Source: Symbiodinium natans (taxonomy: Eukaryota; Sar; Dinophyceae; Suessiales; Symbiodiniaceae). Taken from it: DNA of 64,000 bases. Made by a program: the position numbers and the translations under genes. The stretch spans positions 370,001-434,000 of the forward strand of contig CAJNDS010000802.1 in the NCBI GenBank assembly GCA_905221605.1. Reading direction: 5' to 3'. Under the pieces are notes generated by a model. The model saw only the letters and a list, made by a program, of their open reading frames with translations. It did not search any database and was not told where the DNA came from. Within the stretch, counting starts at the first letter, position 1, and the number at the start of each line of letters is the position of its first letter. Positions 1 through 12,766 of this stretch are shown in pieces.

Positions 1-790
1 CGGCTTCCACTGCCTCGCTGGCTCACCTTCCTGCCCCTTGTGGGGGATATCTTTGTACGATCCAGACTGTGAGATGGCTGTAGACGGCTCTTGCTACCTG
101 ACCTTTGTCTCAATCAACATCTCAGCATATGCCAGCATGGGTTAAGGCTTACATGACTTAAGGGATCAGTGCCGAGGAGACTGGAGCTCAATGTCACCGT
201 TGGCCAATTGTCTCTTCCTGGACATCCAGACGGCTGGCAGGCGCATGCCTGCAGGGCGAGAGAGAGCAGGGAGCAGAAGTGGTTGCCTGTGTTTGCCATT
301 GTTCCTATACCAAGAGGCGCTGCGTCTCTATTACGCTTTGCATGCTACACAGGGCAAGGAATTCGAGTAGGAGTGAGGACAGGATGAGGCTGGTGGGTGA
401 TAGCTGGCCCTTGGTGCAAGGAAGTCTTTCCCGGCATGATGGGCCACGCTGCTGGCCTGAATGCTGCCTTGGACCGGCTCCCTGCTTGCATCTGCCTAGC
501 CCTGAACCATGCGCAGCCCCATTGTGCTGACAAGGCTGGTCTTCTTTCCGCCTTCACTCCCGCCACCGCAGGCTTTCGCAAAATTGGGTCCGGCATTCAG
601 TGTGCAGTGTAATAGCTGCCGTAGGCCGTGCGCACCATGGCAGGACGCCATCTTCCACGTGACGGTCAATCGTGTGATAGAGCGTGCCCATGAGGGCGCA
701 CAGGAGATCTGGTAGAGAGCTTCGAGAGTCTGGCTTCCTGCGGTTCGGCATATTGCCACCGTAGTCGGCGAGGTACCATTGCGACTCCGC
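1..790. other. left edge, no gene assigned
   Basis: All six frames are broken by stops at short intervals and I recognise no protein family. The stretch may hold introns and 5' exons of the large cadherin-like gene that becomes readable from about position 791, but no exon can be supported here. Confidence 0.3.
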
Positions 791-3700
791 CCAGCTTGAC
801 TCCTGCTTCGACATCCTTGGCACTCACGATCAAGATTCAGCCGGCAGACACGCCACCAACAGTGGGCTTGGCTTCAGGCGACGGGCGCTTGTTGCTGCTG
901 CTGTCAACATGTTATGTTGCCTTGCATCGCTGCGTGCTTCATCCATTTCGCCGCGACATCGTGCGTTGCGATCAAAGGCCAGCCCTTCCACGGAGCGTTG
1001 TTTGTTATTGAGGGTGACAAGCCTTACCATTTCACCAGCCACTCAGCTATATTCAAGATTGTCACAGTCCCACGCTAGCAAAGCTAGAAGCGACATGGCA
1101 TGAGTCTCTCTCGGTCTCGGTGCCAAGACTTGGTATTTCAGCCGCCGGGCGCCAGCTCGACCACCTGCATTGTGGAGCTGCAGGTTTCCCGAGGCGCTGC
1201 TGCCAAAGGTTCAAGAACAGTTGAGCCGCGCGTCTGATGTGCCCTGACATGCTCTGGATCTGAGAGGCTTCTTATTGATCGAGGACACTGAGGGCATTTG
1301 GTTTACGGATGGCACCAACAATGGGGAATCCCGGCTCCGCTTTTTTGGCGACAGCGTGGACATCCGCGACCGGGCAATGGCGCATGTGCGCTGCCGGGTC
1401 GAGATTCAGACCACTGCTCTGCCGACTGCAGGAAATCTTGCGACCTGGTTGCGTTGACCTTGCGATAATGTTGCGGATAAGGCTATGCCTGGGATGACAA
1501 CGACTGCTCCAACCTGGAGCAATTCAACATCAGCGTAGATGCTTGGAGCACTGGGAATGCGACTCACATCGAGCTTCGGAGCCGCACAGTGCGTTCGAAC
1601 CGCCCGCCCCATCCTGCCCCTCAGGACAGTGGAGTTCATCAGGCCTTGACGTTGGTCTCCATGCTGGCCTTGCCAAGCTGCCAAGGCCGAGAGAGTCGAC
1701 CAGATAGTTGTCAGAGTTTTCTTGCAAGATGCCGGAAGTTAAGGGTACCTTATTGAGGTCCTCATTTTTAGGGAATCCTGAAGAGCCAGGCTACAGCGTG
1801 GAATGGCTTGGCGGAGCGTTGACTTTGGAAGAGGACTCCGAAGTCTCCATTGGGCATCTGGCTGTGCCTTGACTGGGCGCCAGTAGTTGTTCTTTGGGCG
1901 GCACCCGCTGGAGAAGGGTCTGAGTTTCCTCAATTTTCGTCACCAGCTTCTTCACAGGCACCCGGTCGGGATCGCGAGTGTGAGATGGCATAAGGTCAGC
2001 ACCAAGGACGTGCACTTGTTCCTTGTCGTTGATGTGAAGCACCCTCCAGATGTAGCAGGAGGCCGTAGTGTGAATGGATCCCCAAGTGTTGCATTCGTCT
2101 CATTCGACTTCGTGCTGGCGCGCAGGTGACTGCAAAGTTCTTCGCTGGCCTGAGGCGGCCACTCTGTCTTAGAGTGGCATGAGCGGCTGAAGTTGCCCGA
2201 AGTGCTGTCAGCCAAAAAATCGTGCTGCAAAAAGTGCTAGATAGATCAGGTGAGCACTTTCGTGCCCGGGCGCGAGTGCCACTTGGATGGTCTCATTGGC
2301 GACCTAAGCGAGACTCTGAAGCTTGTCTGTGGAATTCAGATAGATGAAGGCTTGTGCCGTTGACGTGTAGCCTGTGGTAATTGCAGCTTGCAGAAACAAG
2401 CACTGGAATGTAAGGCAGCACATCGTCTACAAGCCGCCACCAAACTTCGTCGGGCATGTGCAGCTGCAGTTCGTCATCTACCGGACAGAGGCAGCCGAAC
2501 CTAACCGTAGCAGTGCAGACTCACTCACAACGCCATGCTTCGTTCGGTGGGTTGATGGCTAATCATCTTGCGGATCAGGGACACGACTTTAAGAACATTT
2601 TGCGGGCATTGCAGTACGGGATTGGTTTTTGCAATAGAAAAGAGATCGAGACAAAATCTCATGTTGAGCAGCACATGCCACGAAAAGCTGGGCTTGAGTT
2701 TCGTCTCTGCTTTAGCAGGGGAACCGGTCGACCCTCCGAGGACAGCAAGCATTTGGGGGCCGCCTCGTCAACCAGCAAAGGGGGGGTGTTTGCCGGGTGG
2801 AACCCTCGTGGTCCTCCAAGCGGGTTGGGCACGTCCCACAGGGCGTGGGGGGGGGGGGGGATGCAGAAAGCTTTTGTGTCAGAAGGAAGGGGGGAAGTGC
2901 TCCTCTGGCTGGAAGCCGAGCCGAATTTGATTCATGTTGAGACTTTCGGGGCATGTGCGGGGTAGAACCTTGAAACTTTCGAATTTATGAATAAATGCGG
3001 CGGGAGGAAGATGCTCCTGACAGCCCACAAATGAGGCATTGCCTGAACCTCTCAGCTTTCATGGAGTGTTGACTCCTGCACTTGGCCCCAAAACCAGTGA
3101 TAAGAAGCTCTTGACCCCAAGTGTTAAGACTGTACCCACCCTCGGGGGGGGGGGGGGGGGCTTGCCGTAGTATTAGGGAGAGGTTTGACAGGGGCTGGTT
3201 GCGATGCATCGTTCGAACAAGGGGTTCGTCCTACCTTCAGGTGAAGGATGAAATTGTGGGAGTGGAGACCTCACGCGGGACGCCAATTACAATCCCCATC
3301 GACGTGGAGGCGGGCTGAACGGCGATACTTGCCTCATGTGCGGCCACGCTAGCCAATCTTGTTCGGGTGTCGCAACTCAACCTGTAGGTTACTGGCGTCA
3401 ACGATGCCCCAATGTTAGAGCTGTACCTGGACTCGTACACGTTCGATGAGGACACCGAGGATTACATGTCTTTGGCCCCGCTCTTTGTGAGCGATTTGGA
3501 TGCGGGCCATGGGCCTAACTGGCAAGACATGCGGCTTGCAGGGCCGTTCCTGCCTTGGGTAGATTCTGGTAGATCCGCCGAGGTCAGCATCTGATGAGCT
3601 TCAAGTTTGAGCTGGTGTCCGGCCATGTGTGGAACAGGCTGATGATGTGTGACCTGTCGAGGAAGCGGATAGGAACAGGATGCAAGTCATGGGGGCTTTC

Positions 3701-6700
3701 CGCTTGTTTTCGTCGTGCATCGTTGAGGCAATCTGGTTGGGGTGGAGATCGAGGAGCCATGGGAGAGCATGCTGGACGAAGCTGGATGTTGCGCGTCTGC
3801 ACAGCTCGGAGCATGTGGTGTGGATGAGCCGATGAGCCTGCTCTAGCTTAAAGGTTCGGACGCCTCGGCATTTTTACCATCGCCGCAAGGTCTGGATGCA
3901 GGGACCCATCTTATCCACTTCAACACGACGGTGGAAAATTTCAATAGCATCATGGCAGGGAGGGCCCACTGAAATGCAGATGTCTGGGCTAGCGGGGTTT
4001 TTGCTGGGTTGGCTGGTTTTCTTCAGCCCAGGCATGCAATCCGGGCCCGGACGGTTGCAGTTCAAGCCGGCGCCAGATTGGCTGCTCAGCTGCCGCATGA
4101 TAGTCAGCAAGCTTCGGATGGATATCCACTATATCTTCCTTGGGAATTGTTTTTTATTTTTGTTCATATAAAACCCAAGAGGATATAATATTTTTATTGA
4201 GGTTCTACGGGGAGTTTAGTCAATCCTCCCATGCAAGGCATGGCTCCGCTATGATCAACATCACGGTGGATGACAAGGGTGTCCTGGACGGAGATGGGCA
4301 TTCCTTGGACGTTACGCCCTTCTCGCTTGATCTTCCCTGCTATCCACTCGTTAAGAGTCGAGCCGGCCAGCCCCCCCCCCCCCTCCCCCGAACCCGAGTT
4401 TCGCTTTCGATCTCCCAGCCAGCGCTTTTCCAAGCCTCGTCTAGCAGAAGATTAGTCAGAACTATGTCGGCGTAGGCACCAAACACAGTTTCATGGATGT
4501 GCCCCTGCGAACATGATGCAGGCAGTGGGCATGGCGAGCATCATCGCCTCACTGTGCAACGATCACTCTACATCATCGTGGAACCTACGATCGACAAGCC
4601 CCAGCTGTCCATCCTCTGTCCAGATGCGTTGCCTTTCGTCGGCTATGGCAGGACACGTGGCATCAGCATTGCGAGGATTCCGGGAAGTAGTTCCTTCCTT
4701 TTGTACAACATGTATGGGATGCATTCCCAGCAGCAGAAGTTGAGGCGCCGATCAAGATCTAATCTCGGCCGGTATTGACCCTGTCAGCAGTTGTGGCTTT
4801 TCCTTGGCTTGCACTTCAGGACATGCCTCGAAGTTCGAGAATGTTTCGCTTTGAATGCAAGTCTGGATACTCACGAGCCTTGGCATGCCTTAGAAAAATA
4901 CCTCGACAAGACCACTTGATGGGTACTCGGCATGTCAAGTAATGACGAAAGCGAGTGGAGGTACATTTGAGTTTAGTCTTGCGTTCGCAGGTAGTTCCAG
5001 ACAATGTTCACAAGCTTGCTGGCTTTTCCAGTTAAGAAATCGTGTTGTGCGTAAGTTTTCCATTGGTGGGTGAAGTGAAAAGCAAGGGAAGGACCCTCTT
5101 TGTCCAATCACACGTGCTTGTTTCCCGAGTGCACATGCTCTTTAAAGACGTGTTTTGAGATTTTGTTGGGAGGTGGGGCGAGATCTTACCATTTACCGTC
5201 TCCGTTCAGAGTCTTGCTTGATGAGTGCAGGGCATGCGTCTATCCAAAGTGTTTGTTCCTTCCCAAGCTTGTTTGCCAGGGGGAAATATTTTTCAAAATT
5301 CGATTTTCTTTTTCAAAGAACAATGACCTTAAGTTCCATTACAGGCCCACAGAGACCGCGGGAGTCTGAAATGAGCTACACTCAGGACTCGGGCCTCAGT
5401 TTCTGGATGCTTATTGAAGCCAGCGACCCTGGTGTGGGGATTTCGCTGGAAGATCGAGCGCCGGTCCAGGTGTTGTCATATGTATTAGCAGCCGGAATGT
5501 GCCACATTTGCCATTGCAGATAGATACCTGGTTGGATGCTGTGATACGCCTGATGCAGGTGTGGCGAGAGGGCACTTCAAGTGTCCAAGTCAGCGGTCTC
5601 TACCACAATGTCCAGCAGGCGGCTTGAGTGCAAATGTTGCACGGTTCACAGCTTTCGTTTGCAGCCACAGAGCTGGGTCGACTTTGTTAGGCGCTTCGCG
5701 CCATGATCTTCCGACCACCAGTTCACCTCTTTGCTGCCCCAGATGATCCGGATGTTTTTCAGTTCGATGTCTCGATCACAGCATTCGCCATTGGCGAGAG
5801 GTTCAACGAGCCTTTGCCTTTGGACCCGGGGTTGATGGAGACACGACCTGGCTTCTATCGAGGGAAGTCATATCCCAGTGACCGTATTTCTTTCCCAGTC
5901 ATCGTGCGGCGCGTCAACCGGGCACCCAGCATATTCGTGGACGTGGACCATTTCGCCGTCACACAAATGCAGGACGATGTAAACCTGTACGGCGTGACAG
6001 TGGCAGATCCCGATGCGCGGTTGCATGACCCGATGGAAGTGGTCGTCTCGGTTGAGTCTGACTCAGGGGGAGGCGCTGTGGCTTTTGCGGGCATGCAAGG
6101 CCAGCATGGGCATGGGCACAGAGTTTTTAGTTCCACTGGCAGCAGTGCCTTGTAGAGTTCATCTTGAGGCAACAGTGCTGTTTCGAAACTCTGCTTGGCA
6201 GGCACATACTTGCAGACGCGCATGACCCTGGCTGACCTGAACGTGGCATTGCAGGATCTCTTCTTCATATTTCGGGACGCAAACTGGTTTGGTACCACGG
6301 GAGTGTCAATTTCTGTGTCTGACCTGGGCAACAGAGGTTGGAATGTCAACCGCTACAGTGACATGTACCACCAAGACATTGCCCCGCAATCTGTGGCACT
6401 CAAGGGGGGAACGTTGACTATCGTGCCGGATGATGCGTTGTGGTATCACAGCCTATACTCGCAGGATTTTACATGGGAGATCTACGGCAAAGTGATGGCC
6501 GTTGCCAGCAGGGTGCAATCCACAACATTTGGGACGACACCTCCCCCTCCAATATTCCAACCATACGACCTGGAGTCTGCACACGATGGCTTACTGTTCA
6601 GGAACGATTTCCTGGGTGACAATGTTTCGTCTGGTGTGGATGATCCCTTTTGGGGTGAGGAGAATGAGACCGACAAGCCACTCTGCTCGCTTAGCATAGG

Positions 6701-9700
6701 CAGTGATGGTCGGTTGAAGTTTGCCCTCCTGTCGGAGGATGGAAGGCTGCAGGGAAGCGGAACGACGGTGTTTGAGGAAGGTACTTGGTACCATGTCGCG
6801 CTCGTGGTACGCCGTAGGAGCCGCGACGTCGAAATCTCGCCAGCAGAGTCAGAAGCAGACACGACTCAGGGTGAGGTGGCCTTGTACGTGGACAAGAAGC
6901 TGGACGCAGCATTCCCATGGCGAGCTCCGCAGCGGTACATCGGACCAGCCCGTGGGAGCGTGCTGCAAGTGTCAGTTGGGCAGTCTGGTGGGCTGGCACT
7001 GTCACGTGCAAGGCTGTGGGCAAGGGCTTTGGAGCCTGGAGACCTTGCTCGATGTGAGGAGCCGTTGGGATCGGCAGCGGGTGGGCCTGAAGGATTGGGT
7101 GATGCTCGGCCCCGTGAAACACATCCTCCCTTCCCGAACTTAGTTGGGATTGCGGCACCTGATGCTCCCGCACTGAGTTTTAGTTTTGGTGGCTCTTTGG
7201 CGGAAACTGCGCGTCGTGCCCGCATCATGTCAACCGGCAGCTGGTCCTTTGTTGTCGACACTCCTCCGCAATGCCTGGGCTTGACAGAGGTTCCGTATGA
7301 CAACTTCTTCGAGTACTGTGTTGCGTATGACCACGATCTTGTAGGGATGCTCGAAGAGGGTGGCGACAGACAGCCCTACATGTGGCATTCGCCTCAGGCA
7401 TACGAAACGAGAGACATGGACTCGTACGCCTCCGCAAGTGTGAGGAGCGTGGAAGGTGGCGAGTTGATGACTTCAACCTTCCTGGCTGTCCATCGCAGCT
7501 TTGTGAACGAGCCGCCTCGGATCGTTATGTTGGAGCCCAGGAGTGGTTTGTTGAACGTTTATGAGGACCACGCTAGTTTCATGTCGTTCTTAGTCAAGCA
7601 CAAAGCAGCTGAAAACCTGGTGGATCGGGATTTGACTGTATTCCTGTCCACGTCACATGGGAGAATGCGCACGATTTCCTCAGCGGCGATGCCAATGTCG
7701 TCTTTGGACGGAAAGCGGATCGAATTCACTGCCAAGCTGCATGAGCTCAATGCTTTCCTTTCCCAGCTGCAGTACCTCCCAGATCCGAACTACAACGGTC
7801 CCGATCTGATGGACATGCTGGTTACAGACGGCGTGCCTCTGCTCAAGTAAACCTCACGGTTTCTGTTTCTAGGTGCTGCAGGCAGGGTCAGGCCAATAAG
7901 AACCAGTCCCACACAATGTCCTACACGAGGAGTATTCTGCGAACACCAGCGTCCCAATCGAGATCGAGACCATGAGCGACCCGCTCACAATAGTGTGCCC
8001 GCCCGCAGTGGACATGTTTGAAGGTCAGGCTGGAGTTCCTATCGGCACCAACATCTCCATACGCCTCTCAGCTGGCATCAGCTTTGTGTGATGGCTAGTC
8101 CACCGACCAGTTTAGCTTTCTGATGGTGTTTCTGTCGTCTGTCTAATCACCTCCAGTGCCAAGGTGATCATGAGCCTATCCCTGGTTTTGATGATGAGTT
8201 GAGCAGAGTGACCGTCGAGATTTTCGCAGGCTTTTCTCGGTCTCATTCAGACCCTTACATCATCGCATTCCCTGGTCTTGTGGAGTCTTGTGCTGGGGTT
8301 TGCCAGGGGTTGAAGTGGTCCGCCATGACATGTTGAGACGCTGGTCAGGCGACGGTGGCCTTGACCTGCTCCCAGATATGGTCCCCAATCTCGCTGCAGA
8401 TCTCCGTGACGAGCTCCATGAAGTGGGCAACGGCACCTACGACGGCTCCAACCGCTCGATGCCAGGCTCGGCGAAGTGAGGCTTACAGTTTCGGAGGTGC
8501 TCCTTGCATATTGCATGTCCTACAATGCGCTGCCACAGGTTTGCCGGTTCTGGCCTTCAATACGACCCTCGCTGGCTTCCGTGCAGCGCTCCGCGCGCTG
8601 GTTTTCACTCCTTTCCCGGATCCTCTGTGCAAAAAACTCTGATAAAGTTGTTGAACTATGTTGAGCACAATACCTGACCTGAGCTGTCACATGTGACAAG
8701 GGGTCTTTCGGGCTTCGCTTAGACTTGAAGACACTAAGGAGTTGTATCACGGAGTTGTGCATTTGGAAGTGCGTGTAGTCGCTGTGGAGACGGAAGAAGA
8801 GGCAAGGTGTGAGATTGGCCTGATAGTTCACCCGGTGAACTCAGCGCCAGTGATTGCCGTGGACGAGACTCGGCTGCTGTCTGCCACAAATGGCGGTTTT
8901 GTGAAGCCGCATAAAGACATCCACCTACATGGAGTCATTCGCTTGTCGCCTTGCCTGCAATTAGTGCTTCGTTAAGGAGAAGCTGTTGATCCGCCTGCTG
9001 TTTGGACATGTTTCGAAGCCGGGTGGCTGCTGAGGTCCGATCCGGATGAGGAGAACTTTTCAGGTGGCTGGTTTGTTGAGCGTGTCCACTCTGCCCGGCT
9101 GAAGCTGCGCGCTTCCTGCGGAACACTTTCATTCCTCATGGCCGGGCCACAGGACTATGTCTTTGGTGCCAGAGCTGCAGGTAGAAAACGGAGGCGGAGG
9201 CAGTAAAGGATTCCCGCTTGCTTGCTTGAGCCTTCGATTGCACTTGCGCTGTGCGCGCCAGCGCTCGCGAGCGTCCGCGCATGTCGCGCGCTGCCACCAG
9301 ACTTGTAGGGGGATGGACATGAAGTTGAAACTACCTGGTCAATCTTCTCGCTGTTTAGCTCAGGTGTACAGAATGGCTCCATTGCCGGTACAGAGGGGAT
9401 CACATTCCACAGCGGAGATGGGGCCCACGACACGGATGGGTCCTTAGTGGGACAGGGCCGCCAAGCTATCTTGGGGCTTGGACTACGGTTTCGGATGCCA
9501 TTTCTTGCACGCTGCCTGCCAAGGACATGGATGTGACTTCCACGCTGAGAAACCTCAATCTCCAGCTAAGCCGGCTGTTCTATCACTCTGGCGGGGTCGC
9601 TTGAATGCACTGAAAGTCTGCATATGAGAGAGGGAGGAGAAGAAGAACGAGAGCGGAATCCACCCCTGCCTTGGGCAACTGACAGCCCTCAGTGGCATCC

Positions 9701-11510
9701 ACTCTTCGCGACCCTCCGCTACGAGTACCGAGTATTTATCTCTGATGCTCGGGGCCGGACACTCGGGCAGCCACACGTGAACGCGAGAAATGCGGGCTGT
9801 CCATCCACGGCAGCGGGTAATTAGACGGGGTGCATGTTCCCGAAACTCGACTGTGAATGCGCCGTGTCTGTGTGAAAATCCACGCGTGTTTTTGAGCTGC
9901 CTGGAGGGGCGCTCTTCGGACGAAGTGCATATGCAAAGCCATGGTGACAAACGCGAGGACGAGGTGAACTGAGATAGGACTCGCAGAAGGTCGCACTTTT
10001 CTACCGCTACCTTTAGACTTTTCCCAAGCCAGCGCAGCCGGCCATAGTGGCCGGGTTGCCTTTCCGCTGTGTAGAAAAAGAAGAGTGGAATCAGAGATAG
10101 GGGCATGAACAAATTCAGGTCCTGGTGCACCACGTGGCCCGGCGTGGCAACCCCCCTAAACCTAGGACTGCCGTGGTGAGAACATCACGATCTCTGTAGA
10201 GCTCAATGACCTCGGCTGCCTGGCTGCATTTCGTCCCCTCGGAGAGGCGACTTTGTCTGTGAGAGCTTGAGGTAACTACGGAGCCTACATGGATGAGAAG
10301 CCGGGCTATATTGGGCGCTGGCAACAAATCCGGCTTGCATTTGGTGTTTAGCGAATGGTCCAGAGCTAAGGATGGGCAATTACGGGCATCCTCACCCCAT
10401 CGTGGTGACAAACGAGGTGTTTTGCATGTGTTTGCCTTTCTCTGTCTGTTCTTTGCCGTGCTTTTGCTTTCATGTCATTGCGCGCTTGCCGAACCCACAG
10501 CCAAGGTTTACTTCGAAGTGTTGGAGTTCTAGAGCCAGTGGTAGGTGATGACGGGGCCAGATCCCTCGCAAGCCGAAAAGTTCGAGCTTGCGGAAGTTTG
10601 GAGTTTGGAACATGAAAAGTAGGATGTTGTGACGTGGGCTGACAAAACCATATGCTGGTCACAAGAGCCGGCGCTAGAAGCTGTGACGGGGGACACCCTG
10701 CCGAGTCCAACCTTCCCAAAAGGGAACCGACTTTTCAGAATCCGCTACTGGCAAGGGGGTCCCCTAGTTACTGAGTTGCACATATTCGGGTTCTTGTGGC
10801 CTGAAGCAGAGGAAAGCTTCGAATGAGCACACCAGGCAGGTTAAATCCACATGGCAGTCGAGAAGAACCCATGGCCGGCCTCCCGCATGGCTCCCCGCAC
10901 GGTGCAAACAGCGCCACTGTTAATGATCGTATGCCCAAATGGCATTGGTCGAGATGACAGCACGGGCATTCGGATGCACAGCATCGATTGGTACATGGCA
11001 TCTCTTGGTGAGCTTGGCGTGCCAGCTGCCATCTCTTGTGCAGCTCCCCTCCAGATCTCCCGAGGCAGAGGCCTCCAGAATCGGAGGATCGTTAATCTAC
11101 CGTTTGCAACGCCCAGCGAATGTTGGGGGAAGAAATGCATCATCACCCTGGAGGTCTGACCTGTGCCGATTTGACTCAACGCTTCGAAACGCTTCGATTG
11201 CCCTAAGGATCCCGAGCAGGCCCAGAGCCTCTTCGATGAGATGGCCAGCACCCAAGACACGTTTGACACCGTTAGTCTTGTGGACGAGCCCGTCCGCGGA
11301 CGTATCGTGCCAAGGCAACCAAGCATGATCCCAGCGAAAGTGCCAGGGCTGAGCTGGTGTGCTTGCTCAGTCGCTGGGGCTGCTGCACTCACTGTAGTCA
11401 ATCTGTTGCTAGCAGCGTTGTCTGTGCAAATCCCTTTGTGGACTGAATTGGAGTTGGATGCGTGGCGCTGCCGCGTGTTCTTTGGTCTGTCAGACGTCCT
11501 AATCACATAG
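791..11510 (+). CDS. large multi-exon surface protein with cadherin-like repeats, LamG-like domain and C-terminal membrane helix
   Basis: This is probably one gene of many exons encoding a secreted or surface adhesion-type protein. Inter-repeat linkers typical of cadherin-like repeats recur: IQPADTPP (about 830), VKHPPDV (2033), VTGVNDAPMLEL (3388, after a TAG|G acceptor), RRVNRAPSI (5910), FVNEPPRI (7500) and HPVNSAPVI (8825). Repeat ends are also visible: PPNFVGHVQLQFVIYR (2435), ANWFGTTGVSISVSDLGNRG (6278), PDPNYNGPDLMDMLVTDG (7782) and LRNLNLQLSRLFYHS (9550). These resemble the cadherin-like repeats of FREM/FRAS and hyalin-like proteins. Further readable pieces lie near 1270-1400, 1770-1870, 3860-3970, 4250-4330, 4560-4690, 5370-5470, 7945-8090 and 9010-9160. 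A hydrophobic helix near 11,350-11,430 suggests a membrane anchor. The family assignment is firm. That all exons belong to one gene, the exon limits and the true start are inferred; the 5' end may lie left of the window. Confidence 0.65.
6216..7846 (+). CDS. largest exon of the cadherin-like gene, carrying the LamG-like domain
   Basis: This is a 1.6-kb uninterrupted exon, exceptional in a window where most exons are 30-180 bp. It runs from a TTGCAG acceptor to a GTAAAC donor. It begins with the end of a cadherin-like repeat (LADLNVALQDLFFIF, then SVSDLGNRG). From about 6570 to 7060 it carries a laminin-G/concanavalin-like module: DGLLFRNDFLGDN, LCSLSIGSDGRLKFALLSED, the strand EEGTWYHVALVV, then GEVALYVDKKLDA and LQVSVGQSGGLALSRARLWA. 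GTWYHVA and ALYVDKK are the usual LamG-like strand motifs. A new cadherin-like repeat follows after the linker VNEPPRI (about 7505) and ends with PNYNGPD. A role in binding glycans or matrix is inferred from the family only. Confidence 0.8.
11185..11510 (+). CDS. C-terminal exon with transmembrane segment (cadherin-like gene)
   Basis: The frame reads DPEQAQSLFDEMASTQDT, then LVDEPVRGRI, then a hydrophobic run VAGAAALTVVNLLLAALSV and an acidic tail before TAG at 11,508. One membrane-spanning helix near the end of a chain of extracellular repeats fits a type I surface protein. Assignment to the upstream gene rests on order and strand only. An 801-nt open frame on the opposite strand overlaps this exon, so the strand choice is likely but not proven. 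Confidence 0.45.
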
Positions 11511-12766
11511 AGGCTGTTGCCTTGGCGAGCCGACGGCGCACAGCCCGGAGTGCCTTCGCCGTTGCAGGGGAGGCTTCGCGCATGCTGCAACGAGCCAGTT
11601 GGATGCAAAGCGATGTAAGGCAGGAAGGTCTGTGAGGGCATGGGAAGATGTGGGAAGATGTGGGAAGCTCTGGTCGTGGCACTGCTTGCCAGGCAGCACG
11701 CAGAGGCGAGGCGTTCGCGCCGACATGTTTAGTTTAGACACGGTGCAGGCAATAACAGAGTAGCTAGGTCGCACCGAGGTAGATGGGTTCACAGTCTGAG
11801 CTTTCTCGCATGGCAGTCTTGGGCAGCGCCTTTGTGTGGCTCTGGCACGAGCTTGTGCAGAAGAAGGGCGCGCGGATGAGGCTCTCCTTGCAGTGGCCCC
11901 GCTAGCGATTGGCTCTAGGCGTCTTAGCCTGAAAATCCCCTTCCGTGTGTGAAGCCAGTCTTGTGTTTGTTGCAAGTGTCTGACCGCCATGGTTCCATTG
12001 GAACACGGCGATTCGAGTCGACTTGGTCGATTACTTCGTGGGTGTCGCTGGGCGGGTGGTAGATCAGCGCAGCGGTGTCGGTTCAGGTCCTACAATCCCA
12101 GTGGGTCGGAACAAGAGTTTGTGTTTGGGGATCGGAAAGGAGAGGGGGTTAGGCCTTTCCGGACGTTTGCACGACGAAAAAATCCGATGTTTTCTTTTGA
12201 AGTCAGACATTCTCAGACTCTCAGACACTCAGACCTGGCCCACTCAGACACTCAGACTCTCACCTCGAAAGCCCGACCCAGTCACTCAGTCACTCAAACT
12301 CTTAAAAGAGTCACTCACACACTCAGACCTTTGCGAGAATTGAGTGCCTGAGTGTCTGAGCGCCGTTCGGACGCCCGCTCAGATGCTCAGGAACTCAGAT
12401 GATCAGGGTGAGAGTCTGAGTGTCTGAGCATCCGAGGGCAGAATTTAGAGTGGTCTGGTCTCCAGGAATATGGGGTATCATCTAGGATTTCTGCGTGCAT
12501 TGATTGAGACTCTCTGAGGCTTACCACTTCAGGTTTCATCCTTGATATGTTGGGGGCAGGGAAGCGGAGAACATCTGGCTAAATTTTGATAGAACCACAT
12601 GAACGTTCAAGGTTAGAGAGGTGAACCTCCAGTGATTTTAGATGTCAAAAAGAAAACTCCGCTGAAGGAAGGGTGAAGAAAAAGGAAGTCATGCAACCTG
12701 TAAGAAGTGCTATCGCACCTTTTGCCACCTCATGAAATCGCATAAGAATGCTCAAGGGCCAACCTC
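11511..12766. other. unassigned stretch after the cadherin-like gene
   Basis: A short frame near 11,845-11,950 reads LARACAEEGRADEALLAV, which looks helical and protein-like but cannot be assigned. A heptamer-rich palindromic block follows at 12,205-12,435. From 12,435 to 12,740 nothing is readable. Confidence 0.3.
12205..12435. repeat. degenerate ACTCAGN repeat containing a 22-bp perfect inverted repeat
   Basis: The block consists of ACTCAGA/CTCAGTC-type heptamers on the + strand up to about 12,330, followed by their complement (TGAGTGTCTGAG type). Positions 12,243-12,264 and 12,407-12,428 are exact reverse complements over 22 bp with a 142-nt spacer. Transcribed or single-stranded, it could form a long stem. 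No protein is supported across it. Confidence 0.8.

Noticed and set aside
10841-11641. 266-codon frame on the - strand
   Set aside because: It overlaps the + strand exon with the membrane helix and lacks any motif; Ser/Thr/Arg-rich composition is typical of shadow frames in this GC-rich DNA. It cannot be excluded without transcripts.
12040-12105. tRNA-like signal with GGTTCAGGTCC
   Set aside because: A T-arm with one mismatch can be drawn, but no matching acceptor stem, D arm or anticodon stem is present at the right distances.
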